In this document: in pieces, positions 20,179 through 31,420 of the stretch
Layout of the letters: each line of letters opens with the position of its first letter
Position numbering within the stretch: position 1 is the first letter of the stretch
Assembly: GCF_001874625.1 (NCBI RefSeq)
Contig: NZ_CP017671.1
Coordinates: 2,852,001-2,916,000, forward strand
Direction: 5' to 3'
Source of the DNA: Providencia rettgeri
GTDB taxonomy: Bacteria; Pseudomonadota; Gammaproteobacteria; Enterobacterales; Enterobacteriaceae
DNA: 64,000 bases
Notes under the pieces: model-generated
What the model was told of the DNA's origin: nothing
Database searches by the model: none
The model's input: the letters and a program-made list of their open reading frames with translations, nothing else
Translations under genes and position numbers: made by a program

Positions 20179-21851
20179 TATAACTCCGAGATATCGCTGA
20201 CTAATTGTTTTAAAGTACGAGCACCCTCATCGCTATCAACCACCAGTTCCACAAGTAATGTACCGTGCTGATTGTGCCAAAATTGCTGGATAGTCTCTTT
20301 CAACGAATGCCAATCCGTTGAGGCGCAGTACTGTAAACCAAACATTTTTGCGGCAGGTTCAAAACTCACGTTTTGCGGCATACAATAATAGTTTGTTCTT
20401 GCCTCTTCCGGTGTGGGCAACATAGAAAAAATTTGCCCACCATTATTGTTCACAATAATCAGAACAGTTGGTGCTGAAGGTGAACGTAATAATGCTAAGC
20501 TGTTTAAATCATATAATGCAGAAAGGTCCCCAACAATCCCGAGCGTTGGCCTTGCCGTTGCTCGCTGCACTCCCGCCATTGTTGAAATCAGCCCATCAAT
20601 GCCACTTGCGCCACGATTACTATACACAGGGTAGTTCATCGGTAATTGAGCTAGAGCATCGACTAAGCGTACGATTAAGCTATTGCCAACAAATAACTGC
20701 CCGCGAGATGGCAATAATTCGGGCAACTGATGCGCTATGGCGGCCTCTGAAAATTGCTCGCTTAACTGTTGATGCACGTAGTGTTGTGCTTTCTGCGCTA
20801 AGGTAACAAGCTCCTCACACCATAAGCTGCGTGGTTGTGCGGGGTGGTTTTCTAACCAACCTTTAATTGAGCATGTTAATTTGCGACCAGTATGATTTGC
20901 AGGGTCTAAGCGCTGTGGAATTGTATCGATTACCCAGTATTCTTGTGGTTCACAACTCGCTTGCCACTGCAATAACCGTTTTCCTGTCAGGCTTGAGCCA
21001 AACTGCACGACTAATTCTGCTTGCTTTAAAATACGAATAGCATCGGGGTGTTGAAGCCATAAATCTGCGCAAGGGTAAGGTTGCCCTGTTTGTGATAATA
21101 CATCACCTAATACTGGCCACCCCAATTGTTCAGCCCATTTAGTGACCTTTTCACCCTCATTTACATTCATTCTCCCAGCAATAACAACCCCTTTTTTCTG
21201 TCGCCAAAAATACCAATCAGCTACGAGCGCAACAGAATTAGTTAAGGGTTCACTTAGCCATGGATGATTTGAGTTCCACCAGTCACCCAATGTCTGCTGC
21301 CATTCATAATCGCCTTCACTTTCACCGTAAAGCGGCTCAGCAAATGGGCAATTAATATGAAAAGCGCCATGATGGAGTTGATTCATACCGTTATCCAGCG
21401 CTGACACCAGCCATTTGGCTGAAATATCGCGCGTTGGGCGCGGTAACATTAATGACTGAGCGGGATGTGAAGCAAAAATATGGGCTTGGCGAATAGCTTG
21501 GTTAGCACCACAATCAATTAATTCTGGAGGCCTATCTGCGGTCAGGAAGATAACTTTCTCCCCCGTTAAGCCCGCTTCAATTAATGAAGGATAAAGGTTA
21601 GCAACAGCAGTGCCTGAGGTGACAATAACACCAACGGGTTCATTGCTCGCTTTCGCTAAACCTAGGGCCAAATGCCCTAAACCACGCTCATCAAAATGCG
21701 TATGGCAGTGTAATTTTGCATTATTAATTGCCGCAAGAGTCAAAGGCGTAGAGCGTGAGCCTGGCGCAATACAAATATGTTTCATACCGTGACGAGCAAG
21801 CGCTTCAATAATCACTTCAGCCCAACGGATATTAAAAGCAGAATTAGACAT
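20178..21851 (-). CDS. menD: SEPHCHC synthase MenD
   Basis: Thiamine-diphosphate enzyme that adds succinic semialdehyde (from 2-oxoglutarate) to isochorismate, the first committed menaquinone step. The product is 557 residues (E. coli 556). The N-terminal Pyr domain has [14 protein letters not shown] and [18 protein letters not shown] with the cofactor-activating Glu; the C-terminal PP domain has [16 protein letters not shown] and [12 protein letters not shown] with the Mg-diphosphate site. It follows menF after a 130-bp AT-rich gap, so it may have its own promoter. Confidence 0.97.
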   Translation of the reverse strand: MSNSAFNIRWAEVIIEALARHGMKHICIAPGSRSTPLTLAAINNAKLHCHTHFDERGLGHLALGLAKASNEPVGVIVTSGTAVANLYPSLIEAGLTGEKVIFLTADRPPELIDCGANQAIRQAHIFASHPAQSLMLPRPTRDISAKWLVSALDNGMNQLHHGAFHINCPFAEPLYGESEGDYEWQQTLGDWWNSNHPWLSEPLTNSVALVADWYFWRQKKGVVIAGRMNVNEGEKVTKWAEQLGWPVLGDVLSQTGQPYPCADLWLQHPDAIRILKQAELVVQFGSSLTGKRLLQWQASCEPQEYWVIDTIPQRLDPANHTGRKLTCSIKGWLENHPAQPRSLWCEELVTLAQKAQHYVHQQLSEQFSEAAIAHQLPELLPSRGQLFVGNSLIVRLVDALAQLPMNYPVYSNRGASGIDGLISTMAGVQRATARPTLGIVGDLSALYDLNSLALLRSPSAPTVLIIVNNNGGQIFSMLPTPEEARTNYYCMPQNVSFEPAAKMFGLQYCASTDWHSLKETIQQFWHNQHGTLLVELVVDSDEGARTLKQLVSDISEL

Positions 21852-21981
21852 AATATGCTCAGCAAATTATTAATTATCAATCAGTTTAAACTGACTAAGA
21901 AAAATTTCTTGATCTCAGGACAATTTTTGATGAACTAATTGAAAATAAAAAGAAAATAAAAAGAAAATAACCACTTTTATT

Positions 21982-23316
21982 TTATGGTTTTTCGTTATTT
22001 CCAAATAAAGATTTTAACCCAGCCGCTTTATTCTCTATTTCTATCCATTCTTGCTCAGGGTCTGAACCACTCACAATACCGGCTCCTGAATACAGAGAAA
22101 CATGCTCACCTTCAATTTGTGCGCAACGTAAAGACACCGCAAACTCACTTTTATTGAGACTAATAAACCCACCTGTTCCCGCATACCAACCACGTGAAAA
22201 AGGTTCATTTTTAGCCAAAAATTGCCGCGCAACATTTCTGGGTAGCCCACAAACAGCAGCGGTTGGCTGTAAACGTTGTAAACAGTCACTATCAGAAGGC
22301 ATGACGAGAGTTGCAACTATCGAACGGTAAAGATGCTGAATTTTTCTTAAACGAATGACTTTCGCACTAGAAACGTCGACCCCTGTCACTGCACCTTGTA
22401 ACTGCTGGCAAATATCATCAACTACAACGAGGTTTTCATGTTGATTTTTTTTGTCTTCCATTAGCCATTTTGCATATTCAGCAGCAATGACATCATCAGG
22501 GTCATTTGCCACCGTTCCCGCTAAGGCTTCAGAATTAAGCTGCTCACCTTGACGTAGGTATAAACGTTCAGGCGTAGAAGAAATAAACCCTGAATGCTGA
22601 TTAAAAGCCATCATAAAATGGTAGCAATGATGATTAACCTGCTGGCTTTTTGATAAAAGTTCAGCGACTGCAATCGGTTCAGACAGGGTTAATTTAGTCT
22701 CTCGTGCCATCACCACTTTTTCCATTTTCCCTGCTTTCATATCCTCAATTGCACAATTTAATAAACGGCACCATTCATCACGCATAGGAATATGTTCCTG
22801 CGCAATAATATCTGCTGTAAGAGCTAATGTCGTTTTAGCCGTTAACGTTAATTGTTGTACAAAACTGAGTGCATTCAGTCGGTCTTCTTCCCCATCTATA
22901 TTGACGCTTATATGAACGGTTGAACGAAATCGATGGATCTCAAGACGAGGCAAAAAACAAAACGTGGCCTGTTGCTTTAAGGTTTCGGGAATACCTTCCC
23001 CGACTGCATTCCAACCATTTAGCCCCCACAAACGCATATCCGGGTTTTCAGGGTGTTGCGATAAAAAAGCTTGTGCATCATCAATCGAATGAAATGATTT
23101 CACCATTCCAATCGCGCTGCACTCCTGTGCGCCAGTTCTTTGATACCAATAGAACTGCGGATAACAGTTTTGCTCAGATAACCATGGAAGCCCTGGAAAA
23201 GTAAGTTGCCCATCCAGTTGCCAAGTAAGACGAGTATGCTCTTTCGTTTTGAGTGTCAATGTAGACAAATGATCCAAAATTTCCGTTATCACTTTATCAA
23301 TTTTTTTATATGTCAC
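21982..23316 (-). CDS. menF: Isochorismate synthase MenF
   Basis: Chorismate-utilising enzyme that converts chorismate to isochorismate for menaquinone synthesis. The product is 444 residues (E. coli 431). The C-terminal catalytic domain carries KVVMARETKL (catalytic Lys), FISSTPERLYLRQG, LNSEALAGTVA, IQHLYRSIVATL, PTAAVCGLPR and SRGWYAGTGGFISL; the N-terminal half is divergent, as is usual. It is the first gene of menF-D-H-B-C-E. An entC-type function is less likely given its position. Confidence 0.95.
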   Translation of the reverse strand: MTYKKIDKVITEILDHLSTLTLKTKEHTRLTWQLDGQLTFPGLPWLSEQNCYPQFYWYQRTGAQECSAIGMVKSFHSIDDAQAFLSQHPENPDMRLWGLNGWNAVGEGIPETLKQQATFCFLPRLEIHRFRSTVHISVNIDGEEDRLNALSFVQQLTLTAKTTLALTADIIAQEHIPMRDEWCRLLNCAIEDMKAGKMEKVVMARETKLTLSEPIAVAELLSKSQQVNHHCYHFMMAFNQHSGFISSTPERLYLRQGEQLNSEALAGTVANDPDDVIAAEYAKWLMEDKKNQHENLVVVDDICQQLQGAVTGVDVSSAKVIRLRKIQHLYRSIVATLVMPSDSDCLQRLQPTAAVCGLPRNVARQFLAKNEPFSRGWYAGTGGFISLNKSEFAVSLRCAQIEGEHVSLYSGAGIVSGSDPEQEWIEIENKAAGLKSLFGNNEKP

Positions 23317-23970
23317 TTTCGATCCCTACAGCTACATCACACAGATTCACTTTGAATTATTATATAGCGCAATGTAATTTTTTAATACATTGATGACCCA
23401 CAGTAAGCACCATGTCACCAAATAACCACCAGCGATCACACAGACAGTATAAAAGGGTTGAATTTAAGACATTCATGTTGTTACTTGTTGACCGCTAAAT
23501 CTCTCAGTTTATGAGTATAGTTTATTATATATATTAGGTGATTACATATTAATTTAATCTATTGATAACAGTCATTTTATCTTTTGCTGACTATGGTTAA
23601 ACCATTGGCACTTTCCCCCTTTGTCTATTTCATTTTGAAACATCTTGTACCCCAAAATTTACCTTCAGGATTAAATTAACAATTCCATCAGGAATTCCCC
23701 TTTGAATGAATATTGCCTTGTATTAGGTAACAACCCTCTCTTTCCCATTTAATGGGAGTTTGTTTAACAGAATATTATTGTTTATAGCTATAAATTATTT
23801 TTTGTCTCTGATTTTCATTTTTATTATCAACCTTTTTTCCAGTTTCTTGTAGGTTAATGGTTATAAAATCTTCATCACTTGACCATCATAAACCGGTATT
23901 ACAATCATAATTATAGTTATTAATACTAAATTCAACTTTCTCCTTTAACTTAATTAAATTGGAATTAATA
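23317..23970. other. Divergent AT-rich region menF / xaxA
   Basis: About 650 bp without a credible gene, visibly richer in A+T than the men genes. It must hold the promoters of menF and of the toxin genes and marks the left edge of the toxin insertion. I see no tRNA, integrase or clear direct repeat at this edge. Confidence 0.5.
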
Positions 23971-25179
23971 ATGAATACACATGAAAATTACGACCGAATT
24001 ATCGAAAAAGAAAATATAGGTAATGCAACATTAGCATTATTAACAAATCAAGATTCACTTTCCACTCGGTCTGCAGGCATTTTTACTTTAGAAGATTTAC
24101 TCAACATCCATCAGCATGTACAATTTGCCCTTTCTTTACCATTGAAAAAACCTGATATTTTAAAATGGTTTGGCATTACCGATTCAACTGTATTACCTAT
24201 TAACTCTAATGATATAGCCACGGCAATTATAAATATTCGCGACCATGCTAATTCATGGGATAACGTTGAACAACATGTTAAAGAACAATCTGTTAATCTT
24301 TCACTCACTAGCCGAAATATCATTCAGACTGGTAATGAGGTCATTGAGTATATTAATCACATGCCAATTTTACAAAGAGTGTCTGATAATTTGGATGACC
24401 TAGCAGAAAATAAACTTGATGAAATCATTTATCAAAGCGATGACCAACAAATTGCGACTGAGCTTGTAAGCATTTTAAATTTAATTAAAAGTGATATAAA
24501 AAACCAGTCAATTAAAACGATAAAAATAAAAAATATCGTATCTGATTTTAGGGCATATATTACAGGGGGGTACCTTTCTAATTTCGAGCATGTTGAATCA
24601 TTACTGTTCAATATTAAAGGTCTCTATCAGCAACTTGACCCAAGTAATAATGAAAGCTCAGAACCTTTCTTAAAAGAAATGATTGAAATTAAAAAAAATG
24701 AGGTTCAGCAACTTGATCAGGAATATAACCATTTTGTGAAACTCTGTTTTACAGGGCTTGCTGGTGGGGTGATAGGTCTTATTATTACAAGCAGCATTTT
24801 TGGTTCAAAAGCAGAAGTCATAAGAATAAAAAGGAATAACATCCTAAAAGAAATAGAAGAAATCAACACTAAAATTAACCAAGAAAAACTCATCCAAAAA
24901 ACGATGTTTGATATGCAAATTAACCTACATAAAATTGAAGGGTTTATCAAGGATGCGAGGCTAGCCATCGACCACTTAGACTATATGTGGTTGGTTATTT
25001 TAACTGAAGTTACTCAATCAATTGAAGTTTTTCAAAGAATTAATAACGCAGACAAACTAATCAGGTTTATCTCCCAATTTAAACGTGTTATCAGCTCTTG
25101 GAATAAAATACAAGAATACTCAGTTCATTTAATTACATTATTTGATGAATTACAAATAAATAACAACACTTCTAAATAA
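23971..25179 (+). CDS. xaxA: Alpha-xenorhabdolysin family binary toxin, subunit A
   Basis: Component A of an alpha-helical pore-forming cytolysin of the XaxAB/YaxAB type (ClyA superfold); A binds the target membrane and recruits B into a mixed pore. The product is 402 residues. It matches remembered YaxA landmarks: RSAGIFTLEDLLNI, the DHANSWDNVEQ stretch, TGNEVIEYINHMPI and AIDHLDYMWL. A 20-residue hydrophobic segment at about 258-277 (TGLAGGVIGLIITSSIFG) is the expected membrane-insertion element, flanked by long coiled-coil helices. No signal peptide is seen, as in the family. The ATG at 23971 has GGA seven bases upstream. The gene is AT-rich and absent from this place in E. coli, suggesting transfer. 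Confidence 0.92.
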   Translation: MNTHENYDRIIEKENIGNATLALLTNQDSLSTRSAGIFTLEDLLNIHQHVQFALSLPLKKPDILKWFGITDSTVLPINSNDIATAIINIRDHANSWDNVEQHVKEQSVNLSLTSRNIIQTGNEVIEYINHMPILQRVSDNLDDLAENKLDEIIYQSDDQQIATELVSILNLIKSDIKNQSIKTIKIKNIVSDFRAYITGGYLSNFEHVESLLFNIKGLYQQLDPSNNESSEPFLKEMIEIKKNEVQQLDQEYNHFVKLCFTGLAGGVIGLIITSSIFGSKAEVIRIKRNNILKEIEEINTKINQEKLIQKTMFDMQINLHKIEGFIKDARLAIDHLDYMWLVILTEVTQSIEVFQRINNADKLIRFISQFKRVISSWNKIQEYSVHLITLFDELQINNNTSK

Positions 25180-25190
25180 AAGGTACGAAT

Positions 25191-26201
25191 ATGCATGATA
25201 ACAACGAAATCCCTGTATTGCCCTCCATTGATGTATACCAATTAAGATGTATATCAAATAGCATCATTGATTTTAATAAGAATATTAAAAATTATGACTA
25301 TGTTATTTATGATAAAATAAATAAAATCGCCATTAAAACAGAAAGTCTTAATCAACTTATTAGAAATTCAATCCCAATTATAAAAATAAAATTAGATTAT
25401 ATAATATTTAATGATTTAAATGAAAACAATAATGACAACCATCACCTTGATAACATTGAGAATTTAAAGAATAAGATATTAACAGTTGGTTTTATAGAAG
25501 ACCTCATTGAACTAAAATTAGAATTAGAAAAATTCATTTATAAAATACGATTCACCACCGATTCATTGCAAACATTTAATATTGATAAGCCAAATAAGAA
25601 TAAACTTCAAGAATATAATAACCAAAAAGGGTTGTTAAGCTCCGCCAAAAAAAATATTCAAATGAAAATTAATGAGGTTAATCAACAACACTCTATTATT
25701 AAAGCCGCTGAAGATATTATTTTAAAAACAAAAATTACCGATTTCTTTGAAAAATACTTTTTAAATCAAGAATCGATAGATTCTATTGACATACCGAAAA
25801 ACAAAAAACAGATTTTAAAGATGGCTCTACGCTATATTAAAAACCTCTTAGCTGTGGTTGATGACGGTTTAGAATTTCTGCAACTTGTTGATGTTAGGCT
25901 CTATTTAAGTGACCTAATAATCGAATTGAAAGGGGAAATGAATGCGATTGATACGAATATTTTCAGGGTGTCTAAGCTCATCAGTCTATCAGAAGAAATC
26001 TCCACTATCGTTCTAAATGTACAGTCAGTCATTACTCAAGCTAACCTGCTGAGGAACTATTTAGAGTCTTGGTGCGACTTTATTAATGAACATGTATCTG
26101 AACAAACGCTGAATGTGCCGCATATTCATGTCGCAAGTAAGATATTTATGACCTATTTAAATGAGGTGGAATATCAATACCAATTGCAACTTCCAGATTA
26201 A
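25191..26201 (+). CDS. xaxB: Alpha-xenorhabdolysin family binary toxin, subunit B
   Basis: Partner B of the XaxAB-type pore, expected to insert in the membrane once A is bound. The product is 336 residues, almost wholly alpha-helical with heptad-like repeats, very rich in Ile, Asn and Lys, with no signal peptide and no long hydrophobic helix. The call rests mainly on its place 11 bp after xaxA, on its size and on its helical character. The start has AAAGG at good spacing. Codon use is AT-rich like xaxA and unlike the nuo genes that follow. A hairpin shared with the convergent nuo operon ends the unit. Confidence 0.87.
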   Translation: MHDNNEIPVLPSIDVYQLRCISNSIIDFNKNIKNYDYVIYDKINKIAIKTESLNQLIRNSIPIIKIKLDYIIFNDLNENNNDNHHLDNIENLKNKILTVGFIEDLIELKLELEKFIYKIRFTTDSLQTFNIDKPNKNKLQEYNNQKGLLSSAKKNIQMKINEVNQQHSIIKAAEDIILKTKITDFFEKYFLNQESIDSIDIPKNKKQILKMALRYIKNLLAVVDDGLEFLQLVDVRLYLSDLIIELKGEMNAIDTNIFRVSKLISLSEEISTIVLNVQSVITQANLLRNYLESWCDFINEHVSEQTLNVPHIHVASKIFMTYLNEVEYQYQLQLPD

Positions 26202-26203
26202 AA

Positions 26204-26234
26204 AAAACCGGTTACTGTTGAGGTAACCGGTTTT
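26204..26234. terminator. Bidirectional terminator between xaxB and nuoN
   Basis: AAAACCGGTTAC (26204-26215) pairs perfectly with GTAACCGGTTTT (26223-26234) around a 7-nt loop, with A-tracts left and T-tracts right. It therefore serves both the toxin genes (+) and the nuo operon (-). Confidence 0.92.
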
Positions 26235-26257
26235 CATCAACATGATGTGTTTAACCG

Positions 26258-27718
26258 TCAGTTAATCACAGCAAGAGCTGTTGATGTGATATCGATAAGT
26301 GGTTGTGGCCAAACCCCAAATGCAATAACTGCAATGGCACAAATAACGGCAACCACAGTACCCAATGTCGCTTTTTCAGGGCCTGTATAACGTTCTGCGT
26401 GTTCTGCATCACGGCTATATAGGCTTGCCATAAAGCGTAGGTAGTAATACAAACCTATTGCACTACCCACCACCACAGCTCCAGTTAACCACCATAATTC
26501 AGCTTTCACTGCGGATGCAATCACATAAAATTTACCAATAAACCCTAATGTGATTGGAATACCTGCCAGTGATAGCATCATAATAGTCATGACCGTTGCT
26601 AACACAGGTTTGTGCCAGAATAGGCCACGGAACGCACTGAAGTCATCTTGGTCATCACCACGGTAAGGGCTGGAAACGATACTGATTACCCCAAAGGCCC
26701 CCAAACTTGCAAATAGATAACCTACAAGGTAAATAGCGATGGTTGTTTGGGCGTATTCCGGTACGGTACGTAAAGCAACAAGTGCTACCAACAAATACCC
26801 CATATGAGAGATAGATGAGTAACCTAGTAAGCGTTTTGCACTTTTTTGGCTAATTGCCAACAAGTTACCAAATAAAATAGAGGCAATGGCAATGACAGAG
26901 ATAACAATCGATAAAGTGTCGCTATTGGTCACTGGCGCTTCCATAAAAATACGCACTAGCACGGCAAAGATAGCAATCTTACTGCCTGTTGCCAAAAATG
27001 CCGATACTGGCGCAGGAGCACCTTGGTAAACATCTGGTGTCCATAACTGGAATGGGAATAACGATAATTTAAAACCGAAGCCCACAATCAGCATCCCAAA
27101 ACCAATCATAATTAATGGCGCATGGATTTGGCTGTCAGATAAGCTTTGACCGACCGCGGCAAAGCTTAAACTGCCTGACTCTGCATACAGTAATGCAATA
27201 CCAAATAACAGGAATGAAGACGCTGCTGCGGATAACAGCATGTATTTAATCCCTGCTTCTAAGGTGCGTCGACGTTCGAAGGTATAAGCAACTAAGCCAA
27301 ACAATGGTAATGAAATCAGTTCAATACCGATAAACATTGACGCCATATGGTTTGACATAGATAACAGCACACCACCCGCCACAGCAATAGCGACTAAAAG
27401 GTGAAACTCATCTCTATTGTCACCAAAGCCTTCTAGCCAATGGTAAGCAAAGATACTAGTACCGATACCTGCAACTAAGACTAATGCACTGTAGAATAGT
27501 GCAAAGTTATCAACACGGATAAGCGAAGTCACATCCATCAGGTAGCCATCAGCCACCCAAATCAGTGAAAGCAACGCAATAATAAAACCAGATACTGTCA
27601 GCGCGGCGCTGGTCAGGTGATCGCGTCGCCACGCAATGGACAGCATCACAACCACTGCCGTCAACCCGACGATCATCAGTGGTAATATTGCGATCAGTTC
27701 TTGAGGAGTTATTGTCAT
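26258..27718 (-). CDS. nuoN: NADH-quinone oxidoreductase subunit N
   Basis: Antiporter-like membrane subunit of respiratory complex I, one of three proton-channel subunits. The product is 486 residues (E. coli 485), with about fourteen hydrophobic helices. Conserved charged spots include the helix region [15 protein letters not shown] (Glu) and [30 protein letters not shown] and [18 protein letters not shown]. It is the last gene of nuoA-N, 6 bp after nuoM, and ends at the terminator shared with xaxB. Confidence 0.98.
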   Translation of the reverse strand: MTITPQELIAILPLMIVGLTAVVVMLSIAWRRDHLTSAALTVSGFIIALLSLIWVADGYLMDVTSLIRVDNFALFYSALVLVAGIGTSIFAYHWLEGFGDNRDEFHLLVAIAVAGGVLLSMSNHMASMFIGIELISLPLFGLVAYTFERRRTLEAGIKYMLLSAAASSFLLFGIALLYAESGSLSFAAVGQSLSDSQIHAPLIMIGFGMLIVGFGFKLSLFPFQLWTPDVYQGAPAPVSAFLATGSKIAIFAVLVRIFMEAPVTNSDTLSIVISVIAIASILFGNLLAISQKSAKRLLGYSSISHMGYLLVALVALRTVPEYAQTTIAIYLVGYLFASLGAFGVISIVSSPYRGDDQDDFSAFRGLFWHKPVLATVMTIMMLSLAGIPITLGFIGKFYVIASAVKAELWWLTGAVVVGSAIGLYYYLRFMASLYSRDAEHAERYTGPEKATLGTVVAVICAIAVIAFGVWPQPLIDITSTALAVIN

Positions 27719-27724
27719 GGCGAA

Positions 27725-29245
27725 TTACAGCCCTAATGTTGTAAGTGAAGCAGAATACAGGTTATGCAATGTTTCCATTGAACCAATTGAAGTATCTAAA
27801 ATTGGTTGTGGATAGAAACCGATAATAACCAGTAAAGCAGCTAGAGCCAGCAGCACACCGAATTCACGCGCAGTTAACCCTTTCATTTCTTTTTCTGATT
27901 TTGGTGTGCCATAGTAAGTTTGTTGCATCATCCACAACGAGTAGATAGAAGCAAACACCACACCAAATACCATAATGCAGGTCACTAATGTGAATTGGCT
28001 GAAGCTACCGAACAGGATCATGAACTCACCAATGAAGTTACCTGTACCTGGCATGCCTAACGTTGCCGCGGCAAAGAACAGGGACATTCCTGGTAACCAT
28101 TTAATGCGTTTCCACAACCCACCCATCATGCGCATATCACGCGTTTGTGTACGCTCATACAGTTGACCACTGATGATAATCAGCGCTGCACCTGACAGGC
28201 CGTTGGTGATCATTTGGATCACAGCACCTTGGTACGCTAACACTGAACTTGCATAAATCGCTACTGTCACAAACCCCATATGGGATAAGCTACTGTATGC
28301 CGCCAGACGTTTAATGTCGGTTTGTTTGAACGCTAACCATGCACCGTAGAAGATACTGATCACACCCAGTGTCATCGCAACTGGCGTGAACTGGATAGAA
28401 GCTTCTGGGAACAGTGGTAAAGTAAAACGTAACAAACCATAAGCCGCGGTTTTTAGCATAATACCAGAAATGTCCACCGAACCTGCGGTTGGGGATTGTT
28501 CTTGCGTATCCGCCATCCAACCGTGGAATGGCACTAATGGCATTTTAACAGCAAAAGCAATAAAGAAACCTAACATCAACATAAATGCGACGCTACTAGA
28601 CATTTGTGTGCCTAACAGTTGGTCGTAATTGAATGTTAATGTGCCTGTTGAGTTGAAGTGTGCCAGTGCCAATCCAATGATGGACACTAACATAATCAAA
28701 CCACTCGCCTGCGTATAAATAAAGAACTTGGTAGCTGCGTTGATATGTTTTCTACTCTCTGACCCTTTGTGCCCCCAATTGGCAATTAGGAAATACATCG
28801 GGATCAGCATCATCTCCCAGAAGAAGAAGAATAAGAACAAGTCAACCGCAGTGAAAATCCCCATCACCCCTGTGATAATCCACAGCAGGTTAAAGTGATA
28901 TGCACCTTGGTTCTTTTGGTTTTCACTCCATGAGCTCAGAATCGAAAACGCGCCCATAATAGCCGTCAATACGACCATTAATAGTGACAAACCATCAATC
29001 GCTAAGTGAATGTTGATTCCCAGTGCTGGGATCCACGGCATAAAGAAAATAGACTGCCATTGTGGAATGCCTTGTGGATTAACCAGAGAATAGTTCCCTT
29101 GTAACCACAATTGCACGGAAAGAATAAGTGTTAATCCCATTGTCGCCAGCGCAATCCAGCGTGGAGCGCGGTGACTGAACCGGTCAGCCTGCCAACTTAG
29201 CAGGCCTCCGATAAAGGGAATAAGTATTAGCCAAGGTAATAGCAT
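27725..29245 (-). CDS. nuoM: NADH-quinone oxidoreductase subunit M
   Basis: Antiporter-like proton-pumping membrane subunit of complex I. The product is 506 residues (E. coli 509), with about fourteen membrane helices. Conserved parts include FFFFWEMMLIPMYFLI (Glu of the charge chain), VKMPLVPFHGWMADTQEQSP (Lys and His) and DIKRLAAYSSLSHMGFVT. It lies between nuoL (19 bp upstream) and nuoN (6 bp downstream). Confidence 0.98.
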   Translation of the reverse strand: MLLPWLILIPFIGGLLSWQADRFSHRAPRWIALATMGLTLILSVQLWLQGNYSLVNPQGIPQWQSIFFMPWIPALGINIHLAIDGLSLLMVVLTAIMGAFSILSSWSENQKNQGAYHFNLLWIITGVMGIFTAVDLFLFFFFWEMMLIPMYFLIANWGHKGSESRKHINAATKFFIYTQASGLIMLVSIIGLALAHFNSTGTLTFNYDQLLGTQMSSSVAFMLMLGFFIAFAVKMPLVPFHGWMADTQEQSPTAGSVDISGIMLKTAAYGLLRFTLPLFPEASIQFTPVAMTLGVISIFYGAWLAFKQTDIKRLAAYSSLSHMGFVTVAIYASSVLAYQGAVIQMITNGLSGAALIIISGQLYERTQTRDMRMMGGLWKRIKWLPGMSLFFAAATLGMPGTGNFIGEFMILFGSFSQFTLVTCIMVFGVVFASIYSLWMMQQTYYGTPKSEKEMKGLTAREFGVLLALAALLVIIGFYPQPILDTSIGSMETLHNLYSASLTTLGL

Positions 29246-29264
29246 GGCGCAATGTGTCCCTTAA

Positions 29265-31121
29265 TTAAACCAAAAGCAGCAGAGCAAGAATCAGCACTGC
29301 ACCCAGCCCCAATGAGGCAACATACCAACGGATCTGGCCGTTTTGACTCACAGCAAGCCCTTTATTCGCTAAACTTGATAAGCGTGCAGGGATATTCATC
29401 AGTGAGTTAATCGGATCGCTCTCCAATAGCCATGCAATACCTTTAAAAGGTTTCACAAAGACTACGTCATACAGCCAGTCGAATCCCCATGCTTGGTACC
29501 ACCATGCACTGAAAAAGCGGCCAACTGCTGTTTTCGCGATAGCATCAACAATGGAACGTCTGAATAGATAGAGGAATATAGCAATCAACAGACCCGCGAT
29601 TGCAAACCCGCCAGAAATCGCTTCAAGTAAGACTTTACCGTCTTCACTTCCTACGGCTTCAGCAGGGAATACCCCTTCTAATGGTTGGTGAATTAATGCA
29701 CCAACAAACGTTGCAAGGATAGCCAGAATGCCAAGTGGCAATGTATGAGTGATGCCTTTAACCTTGTGCGCTTTGATTTTTGCTTCACCGTGGAACACGA
29801 TGAAAATCATACGGAAGGTATAAATTGCAGTCATTAATGCACCAAGGATACCTGCCCATAACAACACCGTTTGCCCATCAAGCTGCGCACCCCACAAAAT
29901 TGCATCTTTACTGTAGAAACCTGCGGTAAACAATGGCAATGCAGCCAGTGCGCTTCCGCCGATTAACATCACAGCATAAATGAATGGGATTTGCTTACGT
30001 AGCCCACCCATTTTGAAGATGTTTTGTTCGTGGTGACATGCGAGGATCACCGAACCTGCTGAGAGGAACAATAGCGCTTTAAAGAAAGCGTGTGTCATCA
30101 GGTGGAAAATCGCCGCATCCCAAGCTTGTACTCCCAGAGCCAAGAACATATAACCGATCTGGCTCATGGTTGAGTAAGCAAGAACACGTTTGATATCCGT
30201 TTGTACCAATGCGGCAAAACCAGCTAGTACTAATGTGACCGCACCAACGACACCCACTAAATGTAAAACCTCAGGTGCTAACAGGAACAGAACATGTGTA
30301 CGTGCAATTAAGTAAACACCCGCGGTCACCATGGTTGCGGCGTGGATCAATGCAGAAACAGGCGTTGGGCCTGCCATCGCATCAGCCAACCATGTTTGCA
30401 ATGGTAACTGTGCTGATTTACCGACTGCACCACCTAATAACATTAAGGTAGCCCAGTTGATAGCACTCGAACCTTCAGCAAATTTCTGAGGTGCTAATAC
30501 TGCCATTTCGCTGAAATTCAGCGTGCCCAGTTCATTCCACAGAATAAACATACCGATGGCAAGGAACACATCACCAATACGGGTCACGAAGAAGGCTTTC
30601 ATCGCAGCTTTACCGTTGTCTGGATTGGTATAGTAAAAACCAATCAGCAGATAACTGCACAGCCCTACCCCTTCCCAACCGAGATACATCAGCATCATGT
30701 TATCGGCGAGAACTAAAACCACCATACTCGCGATAAACAGGTTAGTGTAGGCAAAGAAACGTGAGTAACCCTCCTCGCCACGCATATACCAAGAGGCATA
30801 CACATGAATAAGGAAGCCCACACCCGTTACCACACCCAGCATGGTAAGAGACAGACCATCAAGGACTAAGGTAAATGGAATGTTGAAAGTACCAACCGAC
30901 ATCCAAGTCCAAAGTTGTTGTGAATATGGTTCATATCCACCATTTGATAAAACAGGTTGAGCTAAAAATTCATTGCCAACATAAAGTGCTACGAGCGCCG
31001 CTAAGCCGACCGACCCCGCACCTATAATGGCTGAAACGTTTTCTGACCAGCGTCCACGAGAGAAGGCAAGTAACACCGACCCAAGTAGAGGCAACAGAAT
31101 AGTTAAATAGAGTAGGTTCAT
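29265..31121 (-). CDS. nuoL: NADH-quinone oxidoreductase subunit L
   Basis: Largest membrane subunit of complex I, the distal proton channel with the lateral helix that braces the membrane arm. The product is 618 residues (E. coli 613). Conserved features are [56 protein letters not shown] and [18 protein letters not shown]; the long C-terminal part after residue 500 contains the amphipathic helix and anchor. The start overlaps the nuoK stop by 4 bp. Confidence 0.98.
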   Translation of the reverse strand: MNLLYLTILLPLLGSVLLAFSRGRWSENVSAIIGAGSVGLAALVALYVGNEFLAQPVLSNGGYEPYSQQLWTWMSVGTFNIPFTLVLDGLSLTMLGVVTGVGFLIHVYASWYMRGEEGYSRFFAYTNLFIASMVVLVLADNMMLMYLGWEGVGLCSYLLIGFYYTNPDNGKAAMKAFFVTRIGDVFLAIGMFILWNELGTLNFSEMAVLAPQKFAEGSSAINWATLMLLGGAVGKSAQLPLQTWLADAMAGPTPVSALIHAATMVTAGVYLIARTHVLFLLAPEVLHLVGVVGAVTLVLAGFAALVQTDIKRVLAYSTMSQIGYMFLALGVQAWDAAIFHLMTHAFFKALLFLSAGSVILACHHEQNIFKMGGLRKQIPFIYAVMLIGGSALAALPLFTAGFYSKDAILWGAQLDGQTVLLWAGILGALMTAIYTFRMIFIVFHGEAKIKAHKVKGITHTLPLGILAILATFVGALIHQPLEGVFPAEAVGSEDGKVLLEAISGGFAIAGLLIAIFLYLFRRSIVDAIAKTAVGRFFSAWWYQAWGFDWLYDVVFVKPFKGIAWLLESDPINSLMNIPARLSSLANKGLAVSQNGQIRWYVASLGLGAVLILALLLLV

Positions 31122-31420
31122 CCGCGCATCTCACTGACTTTATCAATATTCAGGTTCTGACGATGACGATGGAGTTGCAGTAACAACGCCAATCCAATAC
31201 TCGCCTCCGCTGCAGCCAATGTAATCGCCAAAATATACATAATTTGGCCGTCTGGCTGCCCCCAAAAACTCCCTGCAACAACAAATGCCAGAGCAGTAGA
31301 GTTAATCATGATTTCCAGTCCGATCAGCATGAAAAGCAAATTGCGGCGAATAACGAGACAACTCAGTCCCATTACAAATAAAATCGCTGCTAAAATCAGA
31401 CCATGTTGAAGAGGTATCAT
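31118..31420 (-). CDS. nuoK: NADH-quinone oxidoreductase subunit K
   Basis: Small three-helix membrane subunit of complex I (MrpC-like), part of the proton path near the quinone end. The product is 100 residues, as in E. coli. The two membrane-embedded glutamates are in [15 protein letters not shown] and [15 protein letters not shown]. It overlaps nuoJ and nuoL by 4 bp each, indicating coupled translation. Confidence 0.98.
   Translation of the reverse strand: MIPLQHGLILAAILFVMGLSCLVIRRNLLFMLIGLEIMINSTALAFVVAGSFWGQPDGQIMYILAITLAAAEASIGLALLLQLHRHRQNLNIDKVSEMRG

Noticed and set aside
23317-23970. Integration site or mobile element edge next to the toxin genes
   Set aside because: No tRNA, integrase, inverted repeat pair or direct repeat could be found flanking the xaxAB insertion by eye.
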